Shown: positions 46,147 to 54,938, counted from the first letter of the stretch. The stretch: DNA of 64,000 nt from Primorskyibacter aestuariivivens (GCF_028023675.1 NZ_JAQIOZ010000014.1:1-64000), one strand, 5' to 3'. Notes: a model not told the origin generated them from the sequence alone. Numbers and translations: made by a program.

Positions 46147-46922
46147 CCCGCCGTTTCGACGATAAGGTGATGGTCGTCACCGGCGCGGCACAAGGTATCG
46201 GCCGCCGCGTCGCCGAACGGGCGGCCAGCGAGGGGGCACGGGTTCTGATCGTGGACCGCTCACCCGCGCGCAAAGACGTCGTCGCGGCGATCCGCGAAGC
46301 GGGGGGCGAGGCAGAGGCGATCTCGGTCAACCTCGAGACCTGGAGCGGCTGCGAAAAGGCGATGCAAAAGGCCTGTGACCTCTGGGGACGTATCGACATC
46401 CTGATCAACAATGTCGGCGGAACGATCTGGGCCAAACCCTTTGAGCATTACGAGCCCAAGCAGATCGACGCCGAAGTGCGCCGTTCGCTGTTCCCAACAC
46501 TCTACTGCTGCCGCGCCGCCATTGAACGGATGCTTCCGCAAGGCTCTGGCACAATCGTCAATGTGTCGTCCATTGCGACCCGCGGACTAAACCGCGCGCC
46601 CTACGCAGCAGCGAAGGGCGGAGTGAACGCGCTCACCGCAAGCCTGGCTTGGGAAGTCGCAGAACGCGGAATTCGAGTGGTTGCCACCGCTCCGGGCGGA
46701 ACCGAAGCACCGCCGCGGGTCGTGCCGCGCAACCCCAACGCCGAAGAAGAACAACGCGAGGACTGGTACCAGACCATCGTCGACCAGACGATCCAGTCCT
46801 CGTTCATGAAACGATACGGAACGCTCGACGAGCAGGCAGGCCCGATCCTGTTCCTGGCGTCGGACGAGGCCTCCTACATCACTGGTGTCACCGTACCGGT
46901 GGGTGGGGGCGACTTAGGATAG
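46143..46922 (+). CDS. benD: Benzoate diol dehydrogenase (SDR)
   Basis: The protein is 259 aa. It is a classical SDR with VTGAAQGIG at 11-19, NNVGG, the catalytic Ser in VNVSSIA and APYAAAKGG for Tyr and Lys. It oxidises and decarboxylates 1,6-dihydroxycyclohexa-2,4-diene-1-carboxylate to catechol, forming NADH. The 4-base overlap with benC shows operon coupling. It closes the benABCD block. Confidence 0.93.
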   Translation: MTRRFDDKVMVVTGAAQGIGRRVAERAASEGARVLIVDRSPARKDVVAAIREAGGEAEAISVNLETWSGCEKAMQKACDLWGRIDILINNVGGTIWAKPFEHYEPKQIDAEVRRSLFPTLYCCRAAIERMLPQGSGTIVNVSSIATRGLNRAPYAAAKGGVNALTASLAWEVAERGIRVVATAPGGTEAPPRVVPRNPNAEEEQREDWYQTIVDQTIQSSFMKRYGTLDEQAGPILFLASDEASYITGVTVPVGGGDLG

Positions 46923-46963
46923 GCCCTGAGGAGGGGTCGTTAACCAACTGGAGGAGATCCAAA

Positions 46964-48136
46964 ATGAAACGCGCAATCCTGGCGGCCCTCGGGCTCGCCA
47001 CCAGCTTCGCTATGCCTGCCGCTGCCGAAGACATCAAGGTGGGGCTTCTGCTCCCTTTCTCTGGCGTCTACGCGTCGCTCGGCAATGAAATCGAGACCGG
47101 GTTCAACCTTGGTCTGCAACAATTCGGTTCCGAGACCGGTGTCACGTTCGAGATCGCCCGCGAAGACACCGAGGTAAAGCCGCCTGTCGCGCTCGGCAAG
47201 GCCAAGAAGCTGATCCTGCAGGACCAGGTTGATGTTATGGTCGGGATCGTCAGTTCCGGTGTTCTGGGCGCGGTGCGCGACATGGTGCATGGCGCAGGTG
47301 TGCCGCTGATCGTGGCCAATGCCGGCAATGACGAGGCCACAGGCGCCTCCTGCTCGCCTTTCATCACGCGGATGTCGTTTTCCAACGGCCAGATCAACCG
47401 TCCGATGGGCACCTGGATGGCCGAGCAGGGCGTTCGACGCGTGTTCACGCTTGCGCCTGACTACGCCGCTGGTCGTCAGATGATCGATGCCTTCACCGAG
47501 ACCTTCACCGCCGCAGGCGGCGAGATCGTCGGGCAGGAATTCACGCCGTTCCAAAAGACGCAAGACTTCGGTCCCTATCTCGCCCAGGCCAAGGCCAGCG
47601 GTGCCGATGCGGTCTACGTTTTCTACGCCGGGGGTGAGGCGATCTCGTTCGTCAAGCAATATGACAGCTTCGGTCTGAATGCAGACCTTCCCCTTTATGG
47701 CTCGGGCTTCCTGACCTCGCCGCTTTACGTGAACGCGCAGGGCGAGGCCGCCGAAGGCGTCATCACGGCGCTTCACTACGCGCCGACCATCGACAGCGAG
47801 GCGAACGCTGCTTTCGTGGCCGCCTTCACCGAGGAAACCGGCCGCGCTCCGTCGGAATTCGCCGTCCAAGGTTATGATGCTGCTCGCGCGCTGATTGAGG
47901 CAACAAAAACCGGCGCAAACGACCGTGCATCTTTGGCGACCGCCCTGCGCCAGGTCAGCTTTGAGGGGCCGCGCGGTCAGCTCTCCATCGACCCCGCAAC
48001 CAACAACATCATTCAGCCCGTCTATGTCTACGAAACCGTCGCTGGTGAAGGTGGACTGACGCAGAAGGTCCTCGCTCAGTTGCCTGCGGAAGCCGATCCG
48101 ACCAACGGTTGTGAAATGGCACCCCTCTCCAACTGA
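46964..48136 (+). CDS. ABC transporter substrate-binding protein (branched-chain/aromatic acid type)
   Basis: The protein is 390 aa from ATG 46964 behind GGAGGAGATCC. A signal peptide ends at PAAAE. The type I periplasmic fold begins IKVGLLLPFSGVYASLGNEIE, as in the LivJ/HAAT family. Proteins of this kind in aromatic clusters bind benzoate-like acids. It follows benD by 41 bases and heads a five-gene transporter. A strong stem-loop after it may favour accumulation of its message. Confidence 0.9.
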   Translation: MKRAILAALGLATSFAMPAAAEDIKVGLLLPFSGVYASLGNEIETGFNLGLQQFGSETGVTFEIAREDTEVKPPVALGKAKKLILQDQVDVMVGIVSSGVLGAVRDMVHGAGVPLIVANAGNDEATGASCSPFITRMSFSNGQINRPMGTWMAEQGVRRVFTLAPDYAAGRQMIDAFTETFTAAGGEIVGQEFTPFQKTQDFGPYLAQAKASGADAVYVFYAGGEAISFVKQYDSFGLNADLPLYGSGFLTSPLYVNAQGEAAEGVITALHYAPTIDSEANAAFVAAFTEETGRAPSEFAVQGYDAARALIEATKTGANDRASLATALRQVSFEGPRGQLSIDPATNNIIQPVYVYETVAGEGGLTQKVLAQLPAEADPTNGCEMAPLSN

Positions 48137-48142
48137 CCAAAC

Positions 48143-48172
48143 TGTCCCGGCCGCTTGCTTGCGGCCGGGACA
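48143..48172 (+). other. Intercistronic stem-loop after binding-protein gene
   Basis: TGTCCCGGCCGC (48143-48154) and GCGGCCGGGACA (48161-48172) form a perfect 12-bp stem without a T-run. Such hairpins commonly protect the upstream binding-protein mRNA from 3' decay and raise its level above that of the permeases. Confidence 0.65.
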
Positions 48173-48194
48173 TAACGTCCGAGGAGGACCCTCA

Positions 48195-49064
48195 ATGGCA
48201 CATGATCTTGGATTCTGGACGCTTCAGGCATTGAATGCCCTGCAATTGTCCATGCTTCTGTTTCTTCTTTCCATCGGCCTGACGGTCATTTTCGGGCTGA
48301 TGCACTTCGTGAACCTCGCGCATGGCTCGCTTTATGCGCTTGGCGCGTATTTCGCTGCCTCGCTGGCTGCCGTAGGCGGCTACTGGATGGGGTTCTTTCT
48401 GGCGCCCGTGGCGGTCGCCGGGGTGGGGATCCTCCTCTATTCCGGCCTCATCAAGCGCATGCGGAAATCGGGGCCCATGGCACAGGTTCTTGTCACCTTC
48501 GGGCTGATCTTTGTCCTGCTCGATCTGACACGCATTTTCTGGGGTGATCTGGCTCTCGCCATCGACGTACCCACGCTGCTTGGCGGTCGTCTTACCTTCC
48601 TTGGTGTCGAGTATCCGACCTACCGGTTGTTCATCATTGTTCTGGGTCTCGCCATCTTCGGCGCACTGGCCTTCGTGCTCAGCCGCACCCAGATCGGAGC
48701 AATGATCCGTGCCGGTGTCGATAACGATGCCATGGCGGCCTGTCTGGGCATCAATGTAGAACGGCTGTTCTTCATCGTCTTCTGTGTGGGCTGTGCACTG
48801 GCCGGGTTGGCCGGGGCCGTCGCGGCACCGCTTCTCAGTGTGACGCCCGACATGGGTTTGCAGATCCTGATCCCGACTCTGATCGTGATCGTGATCGGTG
48901 GTCTCGGCTCCCTCAAGGGGGCTATCGCGGGATCGCTGATCTACGGCTTTGTGCAGACTTTCGGTGCCGTTCTGGCCCCGCAACTGGCCTCTGTTCTCAT
49001 CTACGCGCTTTTGGCTGCGGTCCTTGTGATCAAGCCAGAGGGCCTCTTCCCAGCGAAAGGATAA
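48195..49064 (+). CDS. ABC transporter permease (LivH type)
   Basis: The protein is 289 aa from ATG 48195, after GAGGAGGACCCTCA. About eight hydrophobic helices are visible. The LivH signatures GLTVIFGLMHFVNLAHGSLYALGAY and VIVIGGLGSLKGA are intact. It is one of two membrane subunits of the branched-chain-type importer next to the ben genes. The upstream in-frame codons overlap the previous gene and are not used. Confidence 0.92.
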   Translation: MAHDLGFWTLQALNALQLSMLLFLLSIGLTVIFGLMHFVNLAHGSLYALGAYFAASLAAVGGYWMGFFLAPVAVAGVGILLYSGLIKRMRKSGPMAQVLVTFGLIFVLLDLTRIFWGDLALAIDVPTLLGGRLTFLGVEYPTYRLFIIVLGLAIFGALAFVLSRTQIGAMIRAGVDNDAMAACLGINVERLFFIVFCVGCALAGLAGAVAAPLLSVTPDMGLQILIPTLIVIVIGGLGSLKGAIAGSLIYGFVQTFGAVLAPQLASVLIYALLAAVLVIKPEGLFPAKG

Positions 49065-49068
49065 GACG

Positions 49069-50073
49069 ATGTTTCGCCACAACACTCTTCGTTACACCGC
49101 TCTGGTCCTGCTCGCAGCCGGTGCCCTCTTCCAAGCTTTCACTGCCGAATATTTCGGTCTGGAGATCCTGACAGAGATCCTGATCCTTGCCATGCTGGTT
49201 CTGGCGCTCGACATCGTCGCTGGCTTCGGTGGCATGGTCTCGCTCTGCCATGGCGCTTTGATGGGGGTCGGGGCCTATGCCTACGCAATCCTGTCGACAA
49301 AGGCAGGGATCGCACCGCCCGTTGCCATGGCGGGGAGTATCGCGCTGACTGGTGCTGCTGCCTGGGTCATCGGCGCCATCGGGTCTCGCAGTCACGGTAT
49401 CTATTTCATCATGGCGACACTCGCTTTCGGGCAAATGGCCTATTCCTACGTGTTCGAGGCGCCGATCTTTGGCGGCGATGACGGATTGGGCGGCATATCC
49501 CGTCTGGACTTGAGCGTTATCGGTGTTGATCTGAACGACAGTCGCAGCTTTGCGCTGTTTTGCCTGGCTATTCTCGGGGCGGTCTATGGTGCTTCGGTGC
49601 TGATCCTGCGATCCGGTCTTGGCCGCTCGCTCACCGGTGTCATGCACAATGAGCAGCGGATGCGTGCGCTTGGCCTGACGGTCTGGCGTGTAAAGGCCGA
49701 TGTGTTCGGTCTGTCCGGCATGATCGCAGGCCTCGCCGGTGCGCTGGCCGCACAACACATCATGTATATCTCGCCGGGTCTGCTCAGCTGGACCGTCTCG
49801 GGCGAGGCACTGGTTGTGGTGATCCTTGGCGGTCTTGGAACGCTTGTCGGACCGCTGATCGGAGCAGCCGCCTTTGTGGTGCTGAAGCATGAACTGAGCT
49901 CGGTCACGACCTATTGGCACCTTGTTGTCGGCGCCATCCTGATCGCCGTCGTGATGAGCCGCGCCAATGGCATCTTCGGTTGGATCGAGTCCCGCTGGGG
50001 CGGCGTATTCGACCGCCGTCTTGCCGATGCAACCCGCAAACAGGAGCCCGAGGAGGCGTTGAACGATGCTTGA
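49069..50073 (+). CDS. ABC transporter permease (LivM type)
   Basis: The protein is 334 aa with about nine hydrophobic helices. The LivM marks LALDIVAGFGGMVSLCHGALMGVGAY and VVVILGGLGTLVGPLIGA are clear. A charged C-terminal tail follows the last helix. It starts 4 bases after the LivH stop and overlaps the ATPase gene by 8 bases. It works with the LivH-type permease at the inner membrane. Confidence 0.92.
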   Translation: MFRHNTLRYTALVLLAAGALFQAFTAEYFGLEILTEILILAMLVLALDIVAGFGGMVSLCHGALMGVGAYAYAILSTKAGIAPPVAMAGSIALTGAAAWVIGAIGSRSHGIYFIMATLAFGQMAYSYVFEAPIFGGDDGLGGISRLDLSVIGVDLNDSRSFALFCLAILGAVYGASVLILRSGLGRSLTGVMHNEQRMRALGLTVWRVKADVFGLSGMIAGLAGALAAQHIMYISPGLLSWTVSGEALVVVILGGLGTLVGPLIGAAAFVVLKHELSSVTTYWHLVVGAILIAVVMSRANGIFGWIESRWGGVFDRRLADATRKQEPEEALNDA

Positions 50074-50809
50074 GACACGTAATCTGGACAAGAGCTTCGG
50101 TGCCGTTCACGTCACGCGCAACGTGTCGCTGAAGCTGGAACGGGGCGAGCGCCGGGTGATCCTGGGGCCGAACGGGGCGGGCAAGACAACGCTGTTCAAC
50201 CAGCTAGTCGGCGAGCTGACCCCAGACAGCGGATCGGTGCATCTCGCCGGTGAAGATGTCACGGCACTTCCCGTTGCCAAACGCGCCCGTCGCGGGCTTT
50301 CGCGGAGCTATCAGAAGAACACGTTGTTCGATGGTCTGACGGTCGAAGAAAACCTTGGGCTTGCGGCGGCGGTTCACACCGGCAATGCAACACAGCTTTG
50401 GTCGGACAGCCTGGCAAAACCCGAAGTCCGCGAGATCGTCGAGGAGGTGGCCGAACAGGTGAACCTGATGCCCTTCATCCACGCCAAAGTGTCCGAAATC
50501 AGCTATGGCGTGCGTCGCCAGCTTGAGGTTGGTGTCGCTCTGGCGACGCGGCCGCTGGTCTTGCTGATGGACGAACCCACCAGCGGTGTCGGACCGGAAA
50601 TGTCCAAAGGGTTTCACGACCTGCTGAACAATCTGCCGCGTGATCTGACCATGTTGATCATCGAACATGACATGGACCTTGCCTTTGATGTGGCCGACAC
50701 GATCACGGTGCTGAACTACGGAGAGGTCGTCTTTGATGGCCTTCCCGATGCGGCACGCGGGTCCAGCCTGCTCAAGGAAATCTATCTGGGGAGCTGGGAA
50801 GATGCTTGA
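50066..50809 (+). CDS. ABC transporter ATP-binding protein (LivG type)
   Basis: The protein is 247 aa. Walker A is GPNGAGKTT near residue 35. The ABC signature region is degenerate (EISYGVRRQLEVGVAL), as is common in this family. Walker B is LLMDEPTSGVGPEM. It energises the importer together with the LivF-type subunit. It overlaps livM by 8 bases and livF by 8 bases. Confidence 0.93.
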   Translation: MLETRNLDKSFGAVHVTRNVSLKLERGERRVILGPNGAGKTTLFNQLVGELTPDSGSVHLAGEDVTALPVAKRARRGLSRSYQKNTLFDGLTVEENLGLAAAVHTGNATQLWSDSLAKPEVREIVEEVAEQVNLMPFIHAKVSEISYGVRRQLEVGVALATRPLVLLMDEPTSGVGPEMSKGFHDLLNNLPRDLTMLIIEHDMDLAFDVADTITVLNYGEVVFDGLPDAARGSSLLKEIYLGSWEDA

Positions 50810-51500
50810 ACTGAATGCAATTGAATCCGGGTACGGCGAAACGCAGGTCCTCTACGGCCTGTCGCTTCAGGCGCAGAAGGGCCGGGTTTTGGCCATCCTC
50901 GGGCGCAACGGTGCCGGCAAATCCACGACACTTAAGACGATCATGGGTCTTTTGCCGCTGAAGTCCGGCGAAATCCTGTGGGGTGGCAAGCCGATCGCGG
51001 GCCAACCCTTTGATATCGCCAAGAGCGGGATCGCTTATGTGCCAGAGACACGCGATATCTTTCCGTCTCTCAGCGTGCGCGAGAACCTTGAGATCGCGGC
51101 CAAGCGGTTTGGCGGGTCGAACCCTGAATGGACGATGGAGCGGGTGTTGGACCTGTTTCCGCGTCTGGGAGAGCGCATGGACAACGGCGGTACGCAGCTC
51201 TCGGGCGGCGAGCAGCAAATGCTGGCCATTGCGCGGGGCCTGCTGATGAACCCAAAGCTCCTGATCCTTGATGAGCCAACAGAGGGCCTCGCCCCCATTA
51301 TCGTCAAACTGATCCACGACAAGCTGCAAGAGCTGAAAGCGGCGGGCCTGTCGATGATCATCGTTGAACAGAATTTCGGATTTGCCACCTCACTGGCCGA
51401 TGATGTGGTTGTCGTCAGCAAGGGGCAGATCGTCTGGACGGGAGATGCAGAGGCGATCAAGGCCGATGAAGACGCGCAGCACACTTGGCTGGGCGTGTGA
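50802..51500 (+). CDS. ABC transporter ATP-binding protein (LivF type)
   Basis: The protein is 232 aa from ATG 50802. Walker A is GRNGAGKST, the signature is LSGGEQQMLAIARGL and Walker B is LLILDEPTEGLAP. It is the last gene of the transporter operon and is followed by a hairpin between convergent genes. The 23 codons of frame upstream of this ATG lie within livG and are not used. Confidence 0.93.
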   Translation: MLELNAIESGYGETQVLYGLSLQAQKGRVLAILGRNGAGKSTTLKTIMGLLPLKSGEILWGGKPIAGQPFDIAKSGIAYVPETRDIFPSLSVRENLEIAAKRFGGSNPEWTMERVLDLFPRLGERMDNGGTQLSGGEQQMLAIARGLLMNPKLLILDEPTEGLAPIIVKLIHDKLQELKAAGLSMIIVEQNFGFATSLADDVVVVSKGQIVWTGDAEAIKADEDAQHTWLGV

Positions 51501-51508
51501 AATCTACG

Positions 51509-51530
51509 TGCAGGGCCACTACGCCCTGCA
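51509..51530. terminator. Hairpin between convergent livF and lysR genes
   Basis: TGCAGGGC (51509-51516) pairs with GCCCTGCA (51523-51530) over a 6-base loop. It lies between the livF-type stop and the LysR stop, with CCCCTTTTTG beginning 7 bases downstream on the forward strand. It is probably a terminator for the transporter operon. Confidence 0.6.
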
Positions 51531-51533
51531 TGC

Positions 51534-52436
51534 TCACCCCTTTTTGACAGGGCTCTTTCGCGCGACTTTCTGCGCGATGTTGACGAAATTCTTGACGTGA
51601 ACGCCCTGTTCATCGAGGCGGTAGTTGACCGAAAGTTCGGTCCGCGCGATCTCGGGTTCGATATCGAGAAACTTCATACCCTTGCGCGGCGCATTCGCGA
51701 CGGATTCCGGGACGATGCACACGCCCTCACCGACCGCAACAAGACTGAGGGCGGTTTGCAGATCCATACACCAGATGCGCAGGGGCGCCTCAAACCCCGC
51801 ATCCTCAACCGCTTTGAGGACCATATCGGCATAGCTGGGCCTGGGGCGTTCAGGGTAGAGGATCAAATGGTGGGTCATGAGCCGTTCGAGCTTGGCAACC
51901 GTCCGGGTGCCCGTATCGACGATATCGGGCAGGGCGAGGATCAGCCTTTCTTCGACCAGGTGCTTTGACAGGAATTCAGGGTCTTTTAGGGTTGGCCGGG
52001 CAAATACTACGTCGAGTTCCCGTGACACCAGAGACCGGTGCAGTTCGGCGTTGTTCATCGGGATCAGGCTTAGGTTCACGTCAGGGTAATTCGCCCGGTA
52101 CGATCTGATGATGTTTGGCAGAATTCCGAATGTGGCAGAGCCAACGAACCCAATCCTGAGCCGTCCTTCCGCCCCTTGTCCCAGTCGACGCACTTCCAGT
52201 TGCGTGTCTTCAAGCTCTGCGAGGATTGTTTTGCCACGCTTCAGCAACCGCTCGCCTGCCTGTGTCAGGGTAATCGCGCTTCGACCCCTGTTGAACAGGA
52301 TCGCGCCAAGATCTTCTTCAAGTTGCTTGATCTGACGGCTGAGCGGGGGTTGCGCCATGTCGAGGCGTTCCGCGGCGCGGCCGAAATGCAGCTCCTCTGC
52401 CACCGCAATAAAATAGGTCAGCTGTTTGAAGTTCAT
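51534..52436 (-). CDS. LysR family regulator (CatR/BenM-like)
   Basis: The protein is 300 aa. The N-terminal domain begins MNFKQLTYFIAVAEELHFGRAAERLDMAQPPLSRQI, matching the CatR/BenM/CatM group that senses cis,cis-muconate or benzoate. The effector domain is complete. It follows the intradiol dioxygenase gene on the same strand, 96 bases away with a terminator between them. Control of the ben-cat genes is inferred from placement and subgroup. Confidence 0.9.
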   Translation of the reverse strand: MNFKQLTYFIAVAEELHFGRAAERLDMAQPPLSRQIKQLEEDLGAILFNRGRSAITLTQAGERLLKRGKTILAELEDTQLEVRRLGQGAEGRLRIGFVGSATFGILPNIIRSYRANYPDVNLSLIPMNNAELHRSLVSRELDVVFARPTLKDPEFLSKHLVEERLILALPDIVDTGTRTVAKLERLMTHHLILYPERPRPSYADMVLKAVEDAGFEAPLRIWCMDLQTALSLVAVGEGVCIVPESVANAPRKGMKFLDIEPEIARTELSVNYRLDEQGVHVKNFVNIAQKVARKSPVKKG

Positions 52437-52483
52437 TTTCGCCGTCCTCCCAAGAACTTACGATATGCTATACCTCAAAACGA

Positions 52484-52509
52484 AAAAAGGCCCCCGTCTT
52501 GCGGGGGCC
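52484..52509 (-). terminator. Rho-independent terminator of the dioxygenase gene
   Basis: On the reverse strand, GGCCCCCG, a short loop and CGGGGGCC are followed by TTTTTTCG. It begins 23 bases after the dioxygenase stop and separates it from the LysR gene. Confidence 0.85.
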
Positions 52510-52532
52510 AGTCTTCAGGGAGGTATCGGGGA

Positions 52533-53408
52533 TTACTCGGCAGCGATCGCCTTTTCGTCAGCCGCGGCCTTGAGGACAAAGTCGAACTCGAAGTGCAGGT
52601 CGGTGCCGAGGTCGGCGGCTGCCGGCTTGAACTTGCCGATCAGGCTTTCCTTGACAGCGAATACGCTGTCCTCTTCCAACCATTCGCTGTCGGCGTCGTA
52701 GATCTGGCTGATCAGCGGACGGTAGCCATCTTTCGAGATGATGAAGTGCATATGGCCGGGACGGTTCGGGTGGTGGCCCATGAAGCGCAGCAGCTCGCCC
52801 GCAGTTTCATCGTCCGGGATCGGGTAGGGGACGGGGCGCACGGCAACAAATGCGTAGTGGCCGTTTTCGTCGGTCTCAAAACGTCCGCGCAGGTTGTATT
52901 CCGGCTGGTCGGGGTCGAGGTTTTCGTAGACACCGTTCGGCGCGTCTTCCCAGACGTCGAGCGTCACACCGGCGATGCCGTTGCCGTTCTCGTCTTTGAT
53001 GTAGCCCTCATAATACGCGGTTTCTTCGTTGTCATAGTGCTTCTGGATGGTAGAGCCACCTTTGGGCAGGACCGGGGGGTTCTCGCGATAGAACGGCCCG
53101 AGGACGGTCGACTCGCTTTCGTTGCCTTCGACGGGGTTGGTCATCATGTCGACCAGAACCTCGACACCAAGGATGTCGCCCAGCAGAATGAATTCCTGAC
53201 GGTTGTCGTTGCAGAGCTTGCCGGCGCGGGCGAGATAGTCACAGACGAACAGGAATTCGTCGTGCTGTAGCTTCACGTCCTTGATGAAAGCGTGCAGGTG
53301 CTTGACCAGGCCAGTCGCGAGTTCGCGCTGGCGGTCGGTGATGTCTCCATGCTTGCCGAGGCTTGCGATCACGACGTCGGTGATGTTGTCTTGGTTGACG
53401 ATGCCCAT
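52533..53408 (-). CDS. catA: Intradiol ring-cleavage dioxygenase (catechol 1,2-dioxygenase)
   Basis: The protein is 291 aa from the ATG at 53408 behind GGAGGAGGAATTACC. An N-terminal helical dimerisation domain is followed by the beta-sandwich. The Fe(III) ligands appear to be Tyr161, Tyr195, His219 and His221 (NGVYENL, PVPYPIP, RPGHMHF). With benABCD and catB present, catechol to cis,cis-muconate is the expected reaction. The PYPIPDD and HHPNRPGH style is closer to the hydroxyquinol/chlorocatechol branch than to classical CatA, so the preferred substrate needs care. Confidence 0.87.
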   Translation of the reverse strand: MGIVNQDNITDVVIASLGKHGDITDRQRELATGLVKHLHAFIKDVKLQHDEFLFVCDYLARAGKLCNDNRQEFILLGDILGVEVLVDMMTNPVEGNESESTVLGPFYRENPPVLPKGGSTIQKHYDNEETAYYEGYIKDENGNGIAGVTLDVWEDAPNGVYENLDPDQPEYNLRGRFETDENGHYAFVAVRPVPYPIPDDETAGELLRFMGHHPNRPGHMHFIISKDGYRPLISQIYDADSEWLEEDSVFAVKESLIGKFKPAAADLGTDLHFEFDFVLKAAADEKAIAAE

Positions 53409-53517
53409 GGGTAATTCCTCCTCCTGGCAATCTGTATATCCGGTTACGAGTTGCGTGACTGCCTCTCGTCGCCACACAGACTTCGCCGAATCCCCACGCT
53501 GACCCAATGCCTGCGGC

Positions 53518-53533
53518 GGTATCGGGTGATACC
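53518..53533. promoter_or_regulatory. GGTATC-N4-GATACC palindrome upstream of catA
   Basis: GGTATC (53518-53523), GGGT, then GATACC (53528-53533) is a perfect 6-bp inverted repeat in the region divergent to catA, 110 bases before the catA start codon. The same hexamer pair flanks the MarR promoter and a related decamer precedes catB. It falls inside the longest version of the next gene, which argues for a later start there. Confidence 0.45.
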
Positions 53534-53557
53534 AACGGCGACCCGACCCTTGCGAAC

Positions 53558-54055
53558 ATGGCTTTTCCCGAAAGGTCGCAAGCCAGAGTATTGACCCATA
53601 CCCTTGCTGGCATGGCCCAGAGGCCCGCGATCGTGGCAGCTATTCCCCAGCTTATGAACGCATGGGAGGCCAAGGTGATCGATACCTTTAAGCAAATTCA
53701 AACGCGCCTTGAGGATACGCCGCATTTGCTGCGCCTCGGTCGGCTGTTTTCCGAAACCGTGCTCATCGAAGTGGGTGGTGATGAATTCTACCTGTCCTTC
53801 GAGAAAGGGCACATCGTCTCGGTCGCCCATGGCCCAAGCCGCAAGACGCCTTGGCGCTTTGCTCTGCGGACGGATGCCGACGCGCTGAACAAATTCTGGG
53901 AAGCGCGGCCCGAGCCCGGCTTCCATGACATCTTCGGACTGGTGAAGATCGGTCGCGGTCGGATCGACGGCGACATTCTGAGCCTCGTTAAGAACCTGCG
54001 CTTCTTCAAGGAAGTGCTGTCTCTCGCCCGCGCAAAAGAGGAGTTGGCAGCATGA
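53558..54055 (+). CDS. SCP2-like protein of the aromatic cluster
   Basis: The protein is about 165 aa from ATG 53558; a longer frame opens at ATG 53507, and neither start has a strong ribosome site. A central beta-rich part (FSETVLIEVGGDEFYLSFEKGHIVSVAHG) is followed by FHDIFGLVKIGRGRIDGDILSL, which recalls the end of SCP2 sterol-carrier domains. No catalytic residue is evident. It overlaps the enol-lactonase gene by 4 bases, so it belongs to that operon. The function is unknown; a carrier or accessory role is a guess. Confidence 0.6.
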   Translation: MAFPERSQARVLTHTLAGMAQRPAIVAAIPQLMNAWEAKVIDTFKQIQTRLEDTPHLLRLGRLFSETVLIEVGGDEFYLSFEKGHIVSVAHGPSRKTPWRFALRTDADALNKFWEARPEPGFHDIFGLVKIGRGRIDGDILSLVKNLRFFKEVLSLARAKEELAA

Positions 54056-54909
54056 GCATCGAGCCGATCACCGGTCGCTATGTCACCGTCACCGTGGGTG
54101 GCGCCCCACGCCGTATCTATTTCGAAGAGGCAGGGCAGGGGCGTCCGGTCATCTGCCTGCACACCGCAGGCGCAGATACCCGCCAGTGGCGTCATCTTAT
54201 GAATGACTCCGAGATCACCGCATCGAACCGCCTGATCGCCTTCGACATGCCGTGGCACGGCAAATCGCTACCGCCGGAAGGGTTCGAGACCCAGGAATAT
54301 CTGCTGACGACCGAAGCCTACATCGAAACCGTTCTGGCCGTCATCGACGGGCTGGGTCTTGATCGCCCGGTCCTTGCTGGCTGCTCGATGGGCGGGCGGA
54401 TTGCGCTGCAAATCGCAGCGCTTCACCCGGAAAAATTCAGCGGCTTCATCGCGATCGAGGCCTCGGACTTCCAGCCTGCATGGTACGATATCGACTGGTT
54501 CCACCGCCCCGACGCCCATGGTGGCGAAATGGGCGCGGCGCTCGTGTCAGCCAATATCTCGCCCCATGCGCCCAACTCCGAGCGCTGGAACACGCTTTGG
54601 ATGTTCATGCAAAGCGGTCCGGGCGTGTTCCGGGGCGATCTGAGTTTTTACACCCGCGACGACAGCCTGATCCCGCGCTTGCCGACTATCGATACGCGGG
54701 CAACGCCGGTGCACATCATTGTCGGGGCCTATGACCTGACGTGTACGCCCGAAGACGCCGAACGCACGGCCAAGGCCATCCCGGGCGCCACGCTGGCGGT
54801 CATGGACGAGCTCGGTCACTTCCCGATGAGCGAACACCCCGAAGGCTTTCGTCCGTTCTTCGTGGACGCACTGGAAAAGATGCCAAGCCCGGCGGCGAAA
54901 GCTGCCTGA
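54052..54909 (+). CDS. Alpha/beta hydrolase (3-oxoadipate enol-lactonase-like)
   Basis: The protein is 285 aa. The nucleophile elbow is GCSMGG with Ser112. Asp in VGAYDLTCTPE and His in LGHFPMSEHPE complete the triad. The oxyanion segment is CLHTAGADTRQWR. PcaD-type enzymes open beta-ketoadipate enol-lactone to beta-ketoadipate. It is coupled to the SCP2-like gene by a 4-base overlap and followed by BKACE. Another ester or ring-fission hydrolase function remains possible. Confidence 0.8.
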   Translation: MSIEPITGRYVTVTVGGAPRRIYFEEAGQGRPVICLHTAGADTRQWRHLMNDSEITASNRLIAFDMPWHGKSLPPEGFETQEYLLTTEAYIETVLAVIDGLGLDRPVLAGCSMGGRIALQIAALHPEKFSGFIAIEASDFQPAWYDIDWFHRPDAHGGEMGAALVSANISPHAPNSERWNTLWMFMQSGPGVFRGDLSFYTRDDSLIPRLPTIDTRATPVHIIVGAYDLTCTPEDAERTAKAIPGATLAVMDELGHFPMSEHPEGFRPFFVDALEKMPSPAAKAA

Positions 54910-54938
54910 CCGATAACCCCTGCGCAGGAGGAGGAGCC

